A DNA stretch of 64,000 nucleotides. It comes from Tissierellia bacterium (GTDB taxonomy: Bacteria > Bacillota > Clostridia > Tissierellales > Peptoniphilaceae). Position 1 is the first letter of the stretch, and the number at the start of each line of letters is the position of its first letter. Below the pieces are notes generated by a model, which saw nothing but the letters and a program-made list of their open reading frames with translations, made no database searches and was not told the origin of the DNA. The DNA lies in the NCBI GenBank assembly GCA_030537815.1, contig JAUNVF010000001.1, positions 18,649 to 82,648 on the forward strand, in the 5' to 3' direction. Both the position numbers and the translations under genes were made by a program. Positions 45,258 to 54,336 of the stretch are shown here, piece by piece.

Positions 45258-46580
45258 TTATTCTGACACCTTTACTGGATCTATAAATTTGGTAAAGCTC
45301 TTCTTATAAAGCAACTCGACAGTTCCGGTCGCACCATTACGATGCTTTGCGATTATTACATCGGCAGTATCCGGTCTTTCACTGTCCTCATTATAATAAT
45401 CATCTCTATAAAGCATCATTACGACATCGGCATCCTGTTCAATCGCTCCGGATTCCCTTAAATCCGATAGGATTGGCCTTTTATTTGTTCTCAGCTCCGG
45501 AGCTCTGGAAAGCTGCGCAAGCGCCAATACCGGGCATTGCAATTCCTTTGCCAAAGCCTTTAAACCTCTGGATATCGCCGAAATTTCTAGCTGTCTATTC
45601 TCAATATGTCCCCCTATAGTCATAAGCTGGAGATAATCTATTACTATGAGGTCCAGTCCTTCTTCCGCCTTCAATCGCCTGCATTTCGCCCTCAATTCTG
45701 TCAGCGATATGCTCGGTGTATCGTCGATATAAAGATTTGTCTTCTCGAGTATCGGCATAGTCTCAATTATCATATTCCATTCATTTAATTTTCCACTTAT
45801 GATTTCTGAAAGGTCGACGAGAGAAGTCGAGCTTAGTATCCTTTGAACTAATTGAGTTTTGCTCATCTCAAGAGAAAAAATCGCAACTATATGATCTTTG
45901 AGTGCGGCATTTACAGCGATATTCACGCCTAGAGCCGTCTTTCCCATCGAAGGTCTCGCCGCCAATAATATCAGCTCGGATTTTTGAAGTCCAGATAGAT
46001 GTTCATCCAATCCTGCAAGACCTGTAGTCACGCCGGTAAGCCCCTCTCCCATCTTAGATCTCTGTATCATGACATCTATAGTAGCGGAAAGTGCCCTATC
46101 CATCTTCGTCAGTCCATCCGAATGGCTTTTTTGAGTGATATCGAATATGCTCTTCTCAGCTATCTCTATGATTTCCGAAGTTTCCTTCTTGTCATCATAT
46201 GCATTCGCCATGATATTGTCGCTCGCCTTGATGAGTTGCCTCAAAGTCGCCTTCTCGGCAACTATATCGCAATAAGAACTTATATTGGATGTTATTCCGA
46301 CCATTTCAGTCAAATCCAATAGATATTGTAAGCCCCCGACATTCTCAACCTGTCCTCTTTTTTCGAGATCGCTCATTATCAGTAGATGATCAGGATTTTT
46401 ATCCTGACTCGATAAATTTATGATAGACTTGAATATCTCAGCATTTTTGGGACTGTAGAAATCATCTGCAGTCAATTTCTCTTCAGCAACACTTATCGCA
46501 CTCTTATCGAGTATCATAGCTCCGAGAACCGATCTCTCGGCATCCTCGTCATTGGGAAGCACCCTGATAGCCGATTCCAT
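45258..46580 (-). CDS. dnaB: Replicative DNA helicase
   Basis: 440 residues. N-terminal domain (LPNDEDAERSVLGAMILD, about 7-24), RecA-like motor with Walker A AARPSMGKTALG (about 205-216), Walker B LDLIVIDYLQLM, and DnaB motif 4 HRNGATGTVELLY. No intein. It follows rplI after 2 bases, the usual Firmicute order (called dnaC in Bacillus). Confidence 0.97.
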   Translation of the reverse strand: MESAIRVLPNDEDAERSVLGAMILDKSAISVAEEKLTADDFYSPKNAEIFKSIINLSSQDKNPDHLLIMSDLEKRGQVENVGGLQYLLDLTEMVGITSNISSYCDIVAEKATLRQLIKASDNIMANAYDDKKETSEIIEIAEKSIFDITQKSHSDGLTKMDRALSATIDVMIQRSKMGEGLTGVTTGLAGLDEHLSGLQKSELILLAARPSMGKTALGVNIAVNAALKDHIVAIFSLEMSKTQLVQRILSSTSLVDLSEIISGKLNEWNMIIETMPILEKTNLYIDDTPSISLTELRAKCRRLKAEEGLDLIVIDYLQLMTIGGHIENRQLEISAISRGLKALAKELQCPVLALAQLSRAPELRTNKRPILSDLRESGAIEQDADVVMMLYRDDYYNEDSERPDTADVIIAKHRNGATGTVELLYKKSFTKFIDPVKVSE

Positions 46581-46582
46581 AA

Positions 46583-47029
46583 TTACTCCTTATCCACCAA
46601 AACTTTTACTGATGCCGTAAGTTCCGGGTAAACCCTCACTTGAACGGTATACTCTCCAACTTCCTTTATATTATCCTTTAATTCAACTTTTTTCTTATCT
46701 ATTTCAATTCCATTCTGAGCTTTGATAGCATCGGCAATATCTTGAGAAGTTATCGAACCGAAAATCCTATCTCCCTTTCCGGCCTTGGCATTGATTTTTA
46801 CACTGCCCTTCTCGAGTTTTTCTTTTAGTTTTTCAGCTTCTGCTCTTTCTTCCGCCCTCTTTTTCTTCAATTCTTCCTGTTCTTTTTCCCATTCTGCTTT
46901 ATTTTCAGGAGTAGCCTCAACAGCTAATTTTCTGGGAAATAGAAAATTCCTCGCATAACCTGTCTTAGCATCTACAAGTTCTCCCGCTTTACCTAAACCT
47001 TTAACATCACTTTTCAATATTACTTTCAA
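46583..47029 (-). CDS. rplI: Ribosomal protein bL9
   Basis: 148 residues. The family opening [31 protein letters not shown] is followed by the long connecting helix ([22 protein letters not shown]) and C-terminal domain. I choose TTG at 47029 as start: it gives [11 protein letters not shown], the exact bL9 N terminus, and places AGAGGAGG 9 bases upstream. The ATG three codons earlier (47038) abuts the ribosome site with no spacing. The gene overlaps the end of gdpP. Confidence 0.93.
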   Translation of the reverse strand: MKVILKSDVKGLGKAGELVDAKTGYARNFLFPRKLAVEATPENKAEWEKEQEELKKKRAEERAEAEKLKEKLEKGSVKINAKAGKGDRIFGSITSQDIADAIKAQNGIEIDKKKVELKDNIKEVGEYTVQVRVYPELTASVKVLVDKE

Positions 47030-49031
47030 CTTTTTCATCCTCCTCTAAATACTCGTCTATTACCTTTTTAAGGACATCTACAGCCTCATCGATGCTCATA
47101 TCGGAAAGCTGAGCTCCGGCCGATGTCTGATGTCCACCTCCGCCAATTTTTTCAAGAATTATCTGAACCGATATTTCTCCGACCGACCTACCGCTGACAT
47201 GTATCTTGCCCTTATAATAAGTCAATACGAAAGAAGCTTCTATTCCCCTCATATCTAACATAATATCAGCCGATTGAGCGGCCACGAGAACGGAATTATC
47301 TATCTCATTTTCAAATTTAGAAATTGCGATGATATCCTTGTAAATCTCCGCCTGCGACACTACCTCAGACCTATACTTTACGGTATCTGCCGGCTCTCTA
47401 AATAATTTCTTGACACTTATGCTGTCAGCTCCAAATCTCTTCAGTAAAGATGCAGCTTCAAAAGTCCTAACTCCAGTTTGGAATGTAAATGATTTTGTAT
47501 CGACAGTTATACCTGCAAGTAGCGCATCCGCTATTATCTTAGGCAATTTAAGATCTTCCTCATTATATTGGATAAGTTCCGTAACCAGCTCTGATGCCGA
47601 TGAAGCATATGGCTCGAGATATGTCAGAGTCGGATCTTCTATATAGTCTGCGCCTCTCCTGTGATGATCTATCAAGACGACCTTATTAGTTATATCTAAA
47701 AGTTCGGGAGCTTCGGTTGAATTCTTTCTGTGATTGTCAAGCACGACCACCAATGAATTCGACTTAGCCCTGTCGATAGCCTCTTCAGGACTTATTATAT
47801 CATTTTTTATCTCCGGCATCTGCCTAAGAGTTTCATTATACAAGCTCTCTATCGCAGGAGTGACCTCCTTTAAAACTATCTTGCAATTCTTGCCTCTCAA
47901 TTTTATAAATGTATATATGCCGAGACATGAACCAAATGAATCCATATCGGGATTTTTGTGACCCATCGCAAAAATAGAATTGGACTGATCGACCAATTGA
48001 GTCAATGCATGGGATATAACCCTCGACTTGACCTTATTATGCTTTTCAATCGCCTTTTTCTTACCGCCATAAAAGCTCAATCTTCCGCCCTCATTGACGA
48101 CGATCTGATCTCCACCTCTTCCGAGAGCCACGTCGACAGCCAATCTGGCGATCTTATATACCTCCAGAGGCGGTTCGATGCTCGCCCCGACACCAATGGA
48201 TAGAGTTGGAGGAATCGAGCTGTAAGCTTCCATATCCTTGACCTTTTCTACAATGGGGAATTTATCCTTTATCATTCTATTGAAATCTACCTTTCTAAAT
48301 ACGCATAGATATTTATCTGAATCGTATTTTCTGGCAAATCCATTGTAATTTACCGCATAGGTATTAATCTCCTTGTCTATTTCAGCAAATACTATGGGCC
48401 TGTTATTCTCGTCAGTAGCGCCGGCTATCTCCTCGAAATTGTCGATTTGAATCGCCATGATAACAGGGGTCTCTTCATAATAAGCCCTTTTGATTATCTC
48501 GTCCTCTGTATTGTCGAGTCCGTATATCAAAATCAATTTCTTTTTATCCTGCTTATATGTGTCTACTATATTATAATAAAATTGATAATTTTTATTTTGT
48601 ATATCGATATCGATGACCTCGCCCTTCTCGGATTTTAAAAGGTCCTTAGTATTGATTTTAGGCAATATATCATCTATTTTCTCACCCAATAGCTCGCTCT
48701 CGGGAAATAGATTTTTAAATTTGGTATTATACCAATTTATCTTACCGTCTTGAGAAATCAAGCTCATCGGAAATGGCATGCCAAAGACAGCACATCTCGT
48801 CACATCGCTGAAAGTCTCATCCATCGATTCGATCTGCTTAACATAACCCGCTTTCTTTTCCTCTATCAGACTATTGAAATAATATCCTGCATATAGGCAA
48901 AATGCAAATGCAATAGCACCCAATGCTTTATGATATATGAATATCACAATCGACATTATGACAAGAGCAGCCATCACTGTTACAAATTCGAGCCAATTTA
49001 TCAGTGAATTATTATCTTCTCTCATTTTCAT
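47007..49031 (-). CDS. gdpP: Cyclic-di-AMP phosphodiesterase GdpP
   Basis: 674 residues: two N-terminal membrane helices (about 14-55), a PAS-like haem-binding-type domain (about 75-160), a degenerate GGDEF domain (about 175-305, [10 protein letters not shown]), and a DHH-DHHA1 phosphodiesterase with [21 protein letters not shown] and [12 protein letters not shown], ending with [13 protein letters not shown]. It cleaves c-di-AMP and so tunes potassium, osmotic and wall homeostasis. Overlaps yybS by 4 bases. Confidence 0.95.
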   Translation of the reverse strand: MKMREDNNSLINWLEFVTVMAALVIMSIVIFIYHKALGAIAFAFCLYAGYYFNSLIEEKKAGYVKQIESMDETFSDVTRCAVFGMPFPMSLISQDGKINWYNTKFKNLFPESELLGEKIDDILPKINTKDLLKSEKGEVIDIDIQNKNYQFYYNIVDTYKQDKKKLILIYGLDNTEDEIIKRAYYEETPVIMAIQIDNFEEIAGATDENNRPIVFAEIDKEINTYAVNYNGFARKYDSDKYLCVFRKVDFNRMIKDKFPIVEKVKDMEAYSSIPPTLSIGVGASIEPPLEVYKIARLAVDVALGRGGDQIVVNEGGRLSFYGGKKKAIEKHNKVKSRVISHALTQLVDQSNSIFAMGHKNPDMDSFGSCLGIYTFIKLRGKNCKIVLKEVTPAIESLYNETLRQMPEIKNDIISPEEAIDRAKSNSLVVVLDNHRKNSTEAPELLDITNKVVLIDHHRRGADYIEDPTLTYLEPYASSASELVTELIQYNEEDLKLPKIIADALLAGITVDTKSFTFQTGVRTFEAASLLKRFGADSISVKKLFREPADTVKYRSEVVSQAEIYKDIIAISKFENEIDNSVLVAAQSADIMLDMRGIEASFVLTYYKGKIHVSGRSVGEISVQIILEKIGGGGHQTSAGAQLSDMSIDEAVDVLKKVIDEYLEEDEKVESNIEK

Positions 49032-49963
49032 TCTCTCCTTTTTCTGTAACGAAAATTAAATATGGAGTCAAATAGTCCTATGAAAATATAAAACATCCTT
49101 ATATTAAATATTATCGTGACGACTATAAAGATATTCAGTACTATGGGATTCATCTTTTTTCTAAGATAAAATATCGCAACTGCCAGTCCCTGCAACATGA
49201 ATAGAAAAGAAAATGCCATCATTATATTTAAGGACAATTCGGTCGTATAGCCGAAGCCCATTTTATCGAAAATAAAAATTCCGACGATGCAGATTACGAC
49301 GCCTTTTAAAATATCCGAAGGCAATTTAAAATTATAAAATTTAGGCACATCAATTATTCCAAATCCAATTCTCCTCAAAACAGTCGTCGATAGATAATAA
49401 TTGAACATGGAAATAGACATCGCCATTATAAATAATAGAGATGGTATGATCGCCATCATAAGAGTTACGCTCGATCTCATCATATCCTTGAGATCGCCCG
49501 TCTGAGGTATATTCATCTTATTTATAATTTGGATTTGAGCCTCTATACTTGTGCTAACTGCATCTTCAAATCCCTTCACAATGTCGATTCCCTCTGTCAC
49601 CGACATGATTACCGATAGACCCACGACTAAAATACATACGCAGGCAGTTACAATGACCATAGTCTTAAATGCTTTAAAGCCCTTCTTCAAAGCAATTATC
49701 ATAGGAATTGATACGATAATAGCATATACGAGCATCATTATCGTACCCGCCCATCCGTCGAGCAAGTAAATCGCCCCTGAACTGAGAATCAAAGACAGGA
49801 TAGAATGTTGATATCCCCTCTTCACTCCCAATACAACGAATGGAGTTGGAAATACAAATATGGCAAATGGAAAAATACTCACACTTGTATAGTAAATTAG
49901 AATAGCCGTAAAGGCTGCCAATATTAGTTCTTTAATGCTGTGTTTATTGAAATTTTCAGTCAT
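49028..49963 (-). CDS. DUF2232 (YybS family) membrane protein
   Basis: 311 residues with about eight hydrophobic segments, opening KELILAAFTAILIYYTSVSIFPF and FPTPFVVLGVKRGYQHSIL. The yybS-gdpP-rplI-dnaB order is conserved in Firmicutes. Function is unknown; predicted ECF-like or S-component-like transport topology has been suggested for the family. Confidence 0.88.
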   Translation of the reverse strand: MTENFNKHSIKELILAAFTAILIYYTSVSIFPFAIFVFPTPFVVLGVKRGYQHSILSLILSSGAIYLLDGWAGTIMMLVYAIIVSIPMIIALKKGFKAFKTMVIVTACVCILVVGLSVIMSVTEGIDIVKGFEDAVSTSIEAQIQIINKMNIPQTGDLKDMMRSSVTLMMAIIPSLLFIMAMSISMFNYYLSTTVLRRIGFGIIDVPKFYNFKLPSDILKGVVICIVGIFIFDKMGFGYTTELSLNIMMAFSFLFMLQGLAVAIFYLRKKMNPIVLNIFIVVTIIFNIRMFYIFIGLFDSIFNFRYRKRRE

Positions 49964-50321
49964 AACTCCTCCACCGCCCCACTATTCTATTTAAAAAGTG
50001 AAGCAACCAATATATTATATTATACAACAAAACTCTGATTTATTGAAATCCGTTAGATGTCTATATTTACCCCAAACAGCGTATTTTAAACAATAGCGGC
50101 TTTAGTTAATAGGCTTTTAAATAAATCTTTGAATTGGAATTTATAATTTTAATTTTTATAATAGAGATTTCCATTATTTATTAGGATAATTCCTTAAATC
50201 TCTATTCTCCATAGATCAAATAAGATTAAAATGCGCTGAATATCATTTAAATGAGAAATAAAATTTAAATAATTCATTAAGAGTCAATGCTAGAGGATAT
50301 GGATGATCCAAAAATTTAAGA
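49964..50321. other. Intergenic tract with one long-armed inverted repeat
   Basis: No gene recognised. AATAGAGATTT (50160-50170) and AAATCTCTATT (50196-50206) form perfect 11-base arms around a 25-base interior. There is no T-tract in the minus direction, so its role is unclear. Confidence 0.5.
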
Positions 50322-50350
50322 AAATAAAAAAGGAGCAAAATCGCTCCTTT
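50322..50350 (-). terminator. Terminator of rpsF-ssb-rpsR
   Basis: AAAGGAGC pairs with GCTCCTTT around GATTTT, followed by TTTATTTTC; 10 bases after the rpsR stop. Confidence 0.92.
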
Positions 50351-50360
50351 AAAATCTAAA

Positions 50361-50585
50361 TTAGTCTGCTGAATACGGCAATAATACGACTTGTCTTGCT
50401 TTTTTAATTTCAGCAGTTACTTGTCTTTGGTGCTTTGCGCAATTTCCGGTAACTCTTCTAGGAAGAATTTTACCTCTTTCGCTGATATATTTTTTAAGAG
50501 TATTCACATCTTTATAATCGATGGCTTTCTTTTTATCAGCGCAAAATGCACAGATTTTCCTTCTCGGTCTATATCTTCTTTGCAC
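50361..50585 (-). CDS. rpsR: Ribosomal protein bS18, zinc-binding form
   Basis: 74 residues. CAFC near residues 12-15 and NCAKH near 48-52 provide the Cys/His set of the zinc-binding (C+) paralogue. [21 protein letters not shown] is the conserved S18 core. Third gene of rpsF-ssb-rpsR, 17 bases after ssb. Confidence 0.96.
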   Translation of the reverse strand: MQRRYRPRRKICAFCADKKKAIDYKDVNTLKKYISERGKILPRRVTGNCAKHQRQVTAEIKKARQVVLLPYSAD

Positions 50586-50602
50586 TTATTAGCTCCTTTC
50601 TA

Positions 50603-51133
50603 CTAAAACGGTATCTTTGAATCGTCATCGAATGGGATGAAATCATCTTCATCGTCATCGAATCCACCCACATCATTATTAGGCACTTGATTATTTGGCA
50701 TTTGATCATATCCGGATCTATTGACCGGATCATTATACGGACTGTCGAAACCGCCTTGACTGTTCATATTTCCGGATTGCGGAGCTCTATTCTCTCCCCA
50801 TTCCAAAAATTCAACTCTGTCGGCTACGACATCTGTCGTATAAACTCTCTGTCCCTGCTGATTCACATAGCTTCCGGTCTGGATTCTGCCCTGAACGGCT
50901 GTCATTCTGCCTTTTGCAAGATAATTCCCGCATAATTCAGCAGTCCTTCCCCAAGTCACAATCCTTATAAAATCAGCAGTCGCCTGGCCTCTGGCTTCCA
51001 TCTCTCTTCTTCTGTCCTTAGATAAATTCTTATCTACAGCCAGAGTAAAAGTGCACATAGCATTTGAAGATTCTGATTTATATCTTATTTCCGGATCTCT
51101 GGTTAATCTTCCTATCAATACAACATTATTCAT
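50603..51133 (-). CDS. ssb: Single-stranded DNA-binding protein
   Basis: 176 residues: OB fold (MNNVVLIGRLTRDPEIRY to about 107), a Gly/Asn/Gln-rich flexible linker, and the acidic partner-binding tail ending DDDSKIPF. Between rpsF and rpsR as in most Firmicutes. Confidence 0.96.
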   Translation of the reverse strand: MNNVVLIGRLTRDPEIRYKSESSNAMCTFTLAVDKNLSKDRRREMEARGQATADFIRIVTWGRTAELCGNYLAKGRMTAVQGRIQTGSYVNQQGQRVYTTDVVADRVEFLEWGENRAPQSGNMNSQGGFDSPYNDPVNRSGYDQMPNNQVPNNDVGGFDDDEDDFIPFDDDSKIPF

Positions 51134-51147
51134 ATTAGACCCCCCGG

Positions 51148-51441
51148 CTATGCCTCAACTCTCGTGATCATGAATCTAAGAACCTGATCAGTTATTCTGC
51201 ATCTTCTGTCGACTTCTGCTACGATTTCTGGAGTAGCTTCAAAGCTGACTACATAATAATAACCTTCTTTTATATAGTCGATCTCATAAGCTAATCTTCT
51301 CATTCCCCATTCAGCAATATCAGTCACATTTCCGCCATCTTTAATAATGTCGGTAATTCTTTCAAATATTTGAGTTCTAGTAGCTTCTTCAACGCTTGGC
51401 TTGAAGATAAAAACGCCTTCGTACTTTCTCATTTTTTTCAC
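51148..51441 (-). CDS. rpsF: Ribosomal protein bS6
   Basis: 97 residues: MRKYEGVFIFKPSVEEATRT opening and WGMRRLAYEIDYIKEGYYYV core, ending RFMITRVEA. First gene of the operon; AGGGAGGTG precedes the ATG codons. Confidence 0.96.
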   Translation of the reverse strand: MKKMRKYEGVFIFKPSVEEATRTQIFERITDIIKDGGNVTDIAEWGMRRLAYEIDYIKEGYYYVVSFEATPEIVAEVDRRCRITDQVLRFMITRVEA

Positions 51442-51480
51442 CTCCCTGTGGACTACGGCTCCCTTTTAAGGAGCAGAGAT
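51442..51480 (-). promoter_or_regulatory. Candidate S6:S18 autoregulatory leader hairpin
   Basis: Between the promoter and rpsF the minus strand reads GCTCCTTAAAAGGGAGC, a hairpin, directly followed by CGTAGTCCAC and the ribosome site. A hairpin flanked by CCG-like bases is what the known S6:S18-binding rpsF leader looks like, but I cannot confirm the full conserved motif by eye. Confidence 0.4.
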
Positions 51481-51490
51481 TTACCGTCAA

Positions 51491-51519
51491 ATTATATCAC
51501 AAAAAATTTGAAAGTACAA
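51491..51519 (-). promoter_or_regulatory. Promoter of rpsF-ssb-rpsR
   Basis: TTGTAC (51519-51514), 17 bases, TATAAT (51496-51491), about 50 bases before rpsF. Confidence 0.75.
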
Positions 51520-51581
51520 ATCCCGGATGACAAATATTTTATCGCCATCATTCTATATAAATCCCAAAATCAATTGGCATA

Positions 51582-52346
51582 TTATCTGTAATCGCCCAAA
51601 TTTTCCCTATATCTTATCATTATATCAGCAAACATCTCGGCACTTGTAGGCGGAGTATATGTGATAGCATTTGCTCCGGCTTCTATGGTCTCCAAAATCA
51701 ATTTATCGCTATTTCCGCCGGTTGCGATTATCGGAAATTCCTCTCCCACATGCTTTCTTATCAATCTTATAAGTTCGGGAGTATTCTTTCCTCCCGATAC
51801 ATTTAGTATATTCGCTCCTGCATGGATCTTGCCCTTAAAATCATCTTCAAAGGAAACAATGGTGGCGACCAGTGGAATATCAATATTCATCGCTATCTCC
51901 TTGATGACATCATTTTGCATAGGAGCATTAACGACGACTCCATATGCTCCCATGAGTTCAGCTTGAAGTGCAAGAGTTACAGCTCTCGTACCCGTCGTCA
52001 AACCTCCTCCGACCCCTGTAAATACAGGGACTGAAGCAGTCGTGATTATCGCCTGCATTATCGAAAGCTGCGGTGTAAATGGATAGACCGCTATAATCGA
52101 ACTCGCATTGTGGTTTTTTAAAAGAGCCACATCGGTCGTAAACAATAGCGATTTTATCCTGACTCCCAGAACTTTGATTCCACTTGCCTTGTAAATCGAT
52201 TCAGGTACCTTGATTATTTTATTTCTCAAATTTGAAGTGATTTCGGGAACGAATTTTCCCGTCTTTTTATCTATACTCTTTCCATCATTCTTACTTATAT
52301 CTATTACCTGCTCATCGAATGGTCTGGGGTCTTTATTTTGCGTCAT
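51582..52346 (-). CDS. TIM-barrel protein of unknown substrate
   Basis: 254 residues with the pattern of a (beta/alpha)8 phosphate-binding barrel: FTGVGGGLTTGTRAVTLA, GANILNVSGGKNTPELI, FPIIATGGNSDKLILETIEAGANAITYTPPT. I recognise the fold but not a specific enzyme. It overlaps the PatB-like gene by 4 bases and ends a four-gene operon (PfkB kinase, M55-like, PatB-like, this). No catalytic residues can be assigned with confidence. Confidence 0.78.
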   Translation of the reverse strand: MTQNKDPRPFDEQVIDISKNDGKSIDKKTGKFVPEITSNLRNKIIKVPESIYKASGIKVLGVRIKSLLFTTDVALLKNHNASSIIAVYPFTPQLSIMQAIITTASVPVFTGVGGGLTTGTRAVTLALQAELMGAYGVVVNAPMQNDVIKEIAMNIDIPLVATIVSFEDDFKGKIHAGANILNVSGGKNTPELIRLIRKHVGEEFPIIATGGNSDKLILETIEAGANAITYTPPTSAEMFADIMIRYRENLGDYR

Positions 52347-53533
52347 CTTTCCTCCTTAAGTCTATCTACTGCATTTTTTAATCTCATCAAAGCATCTTCC
52401 AATACTTTTTTAGGACAGGCTATATTAATCCTCTTAAAGCCCTTGCCCTCATCTCCAAAGAATTTTCCATCAGTTAAAAACAAGAGAGCTTCCCTTTCAA
52501 GCAATTCATCTAGTCTCGGATCTGATAATTTTAGTCTTCTGAAATCCAACCAAATGAGATAAGTACCTTCTATATCATAGGCGACTACATCCTCAATCTC
52601 TCTTTCGACAAAATCGACCACGAATTTTCTATTCTCGTCTATTACAGAAATCAATTCCTCAAGCCATGGTTCTCCCTCATTATATGCGATCTCACAAGCT
52701 TTCAAACCGAGGACATTCGATCCCTTCTGATGTCTTTCTTCCAATCTTTGAGAAAATCTATCCCTCAATTTTTCATTTTTTATTATTATATTTGAATTAT
52801 AGAGTCCGGCTATATTAAATGTCTTGCTCGGAGCCGTAGCGACGACCAAATTCTCAGAAACCTCTTCATTCAAATTGCCGAATGTAATAAAATCATTTCC
52901 CGGCATTATTATATCTGCGTGAATTTCATCAGAAAAAATAATTATATCATTTTCAAGGCAAATCCTCGCAACTTCTTCTAATTCCTCTCTCGACCAAACC
53001 CTTCCGACCGGATTATGAGGATTACAGAATAAAAGCAATTTATTTGACGGATCCTTGGCCTTTTTCTCAAAGTCCTCAAAATCTATCTTAAATCCGTCAT
53101 CATATACGAGGGAACTCCTTATAATCCTCCTGCCATTGTGGATTATAGATGTAAAGAATGGCCCATAAACCGGAGGAAATAAAATTACTCCATCTCCCGG
53201 CTCGGTAAAAGCATCTACCGATGTGTATATCGCAGGTACGACCCCTTGAGTCGGAACTATCCAATTCTTCTGGATTTCCCAATCGTATCTTCTAGCAAAC
53301 CATTTTTTTACAGCATCTATATAGCTTTCGGAAAATTCGGGATAGCCGAGAACTGAATCTTCGAGATAATTTTTAAGGCCCTCCACTATCTCGGGTGCCG
53401 TATTAAATTCCATATCGGCAATGCTCAATGGTATAATATCCTCCGGCAATTCGGGATTTACCTCTAACATCCTCTCGTATTTAGCCGCTCCCAAATTTCT
53501 CCTATTCGTGAAAGTATCAAAATTATATTTCAT
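52343..53533 (-). CDS. MalY/PatB-type pyridoxal-phosphate C-S lyase or aminotransferase
   Basis: 396-residue fold-type I PLP enzyme. NPHNPVGRVWSREEL (substrate/PLP Asn), FSDEIHADI (Asp of the cofactor ring) and TAPSKTFNIAGLYNS with the Schiff-base Lys are all present. PatB/MalY relatives cleave cystathionine or cysteine conjugates and some act as regulators. The neighbours (M55-like and PfkB kinase) do not point clearly to sulfur metabolism. 8-base gap to the M55-like gene. Confidence 0.9.
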   Translation of the reverse strand: MKYNFDTFTNRRNLGAAKYERMLEVNPELPEDIIPLSIADMEFNTAPEIVEGLKNYLEDSVLGYPEFSESYIDAVKKWFARRYDWEIQKNWIVPTQGVVPAIYTSVDAFTEPGDGVILFPPVYGPFFTSIIHNGRRIIRSSLVYDDGFKIDFEDFEKKAKDPSNKLLLFCNPHNPVGRVWSREELEEVARICLENDIIIFSDEIHADIIMPGNDFITFGNLNEEVSENLVVATAPSKTFNIAGLYNSNIIIKNEKLRDRFSQRLEERHQKGSNVLGLKACEIAYNEGEPWLEELISVIDENRKFVVDFVEREIEDVVAYDIEGTYLIWLDFRRLKLSDPRLDELLEREALLFLTDGKFFGDEGKGFKRINIACPKKVLEDALMRLKNAVDRLKEER

Positions 53534-53541
53534 ATTCCCTC

Positions 53542-54336
53542 CTATATAAACATTAGAAGTCTCAAGACTTCCATAAAATCATTGCTGCTGTACTTAATGG
53601 TCCTAGGATCTGTAAGTATGGTTCCGGGATAAAAACTCGCCCTATAAGCATATGCCGACTGCCTGTACTCGATTTCGACCTCGAAAACTTCGGGGATTTG
53701 ATTTTCGATAGGTCCAGCATTTGAGATCGCCCTCTGCGCCTCTTTAAAAATTAACTGGTTCACGAATTCCGGAGTATCTGAAATGACGGAAGCGCCAATT
53801 CTCTCGACAGTGTAAACAGTATTTATCTGCGAGTCGAAAACCTCGACCATATCGCATAAGCTCTTATCTCCCGATACAAATTTTACCGGCACTCCAAAGT
53901 AGAGAGAAGTATAATAGCTTATTAAGAATTCCGATGCCATCGCTCCATTTATCTTTAAATCCGAAATCTCCCTGTCGATTCTCCCTATAGTACAAGTGGA
54001 TCTGGTATACGCCTCTCGATTATATCCGAGCAGCATGGTCATATCAAAACTGTCATTTATTCCCTGCATCGGTCCGAGTGGACCTCCGTCCCAACCTCTT
54101 ATAACAGATGTATTCGCAGGCAGCTTCGATATATCAACTCCCGTTCCATCTCCAAAAGAGTCCTTAATTACAATTTCGCTCGTACTTTCGATATCGTTGA
54201 TGGCATCGCATACAGTCTGCAATTCACCATTCATTATCCCGATCTGATGTACTAATTCGTCATTGTCATAATGCCAATTCTCATATCCGGTCGCTCCGCA
54301 AGTTCCGCCTATGTCAACACTTATAAATACTTTCAT
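53542..54336 (-). CDS. M55 (DppA D-aminopeptidase) family protein with most metal ligands replaced
   Basis: 264 residues that align along their length with Bacillus DppA: KVFISVDIGG, EIVIKDSFGDG, MLLGYNREAY, and a conserved spacing from Glu136 to GVPVKFVSGD. DppA binds two zinc ions through Asp8, Glu10, His60, His104 and Glu133. Here Asp8 and Glu136 remain, but the others are Gly10, Phe61 and Asn106. Zinc-dependent peptidase activity is therefore doubtful. The alignment is from memory. The ATG at 54336 is used because GGGAGG is 5 bases upstream and it forms TGATG with the kinase stop. Confidence 0.8.
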   Translation of the reverse strand: MKVFISVDIGGTCGATGYENWHYDNDELVHQIGIMNGELQTVCDAINDIESTSEIVIKDSFGDGTGVDISKLPANTSVIRGWDGGPLGPMQGINDSFDMTMLLGYNREAYTRSTCTIGRIDREISDLKINGAMASEFLISYYTSLYFGVPVKFVSGDKSLCDMVEVFDSQINTVYTVERIGASVISDTPEFVNQLIFKEAQRAISNAGPIENQIPEVFEVEIEYRQSAYAYRASFYPGTILTDPRTIKYSSNDFMEVLRLLMFI

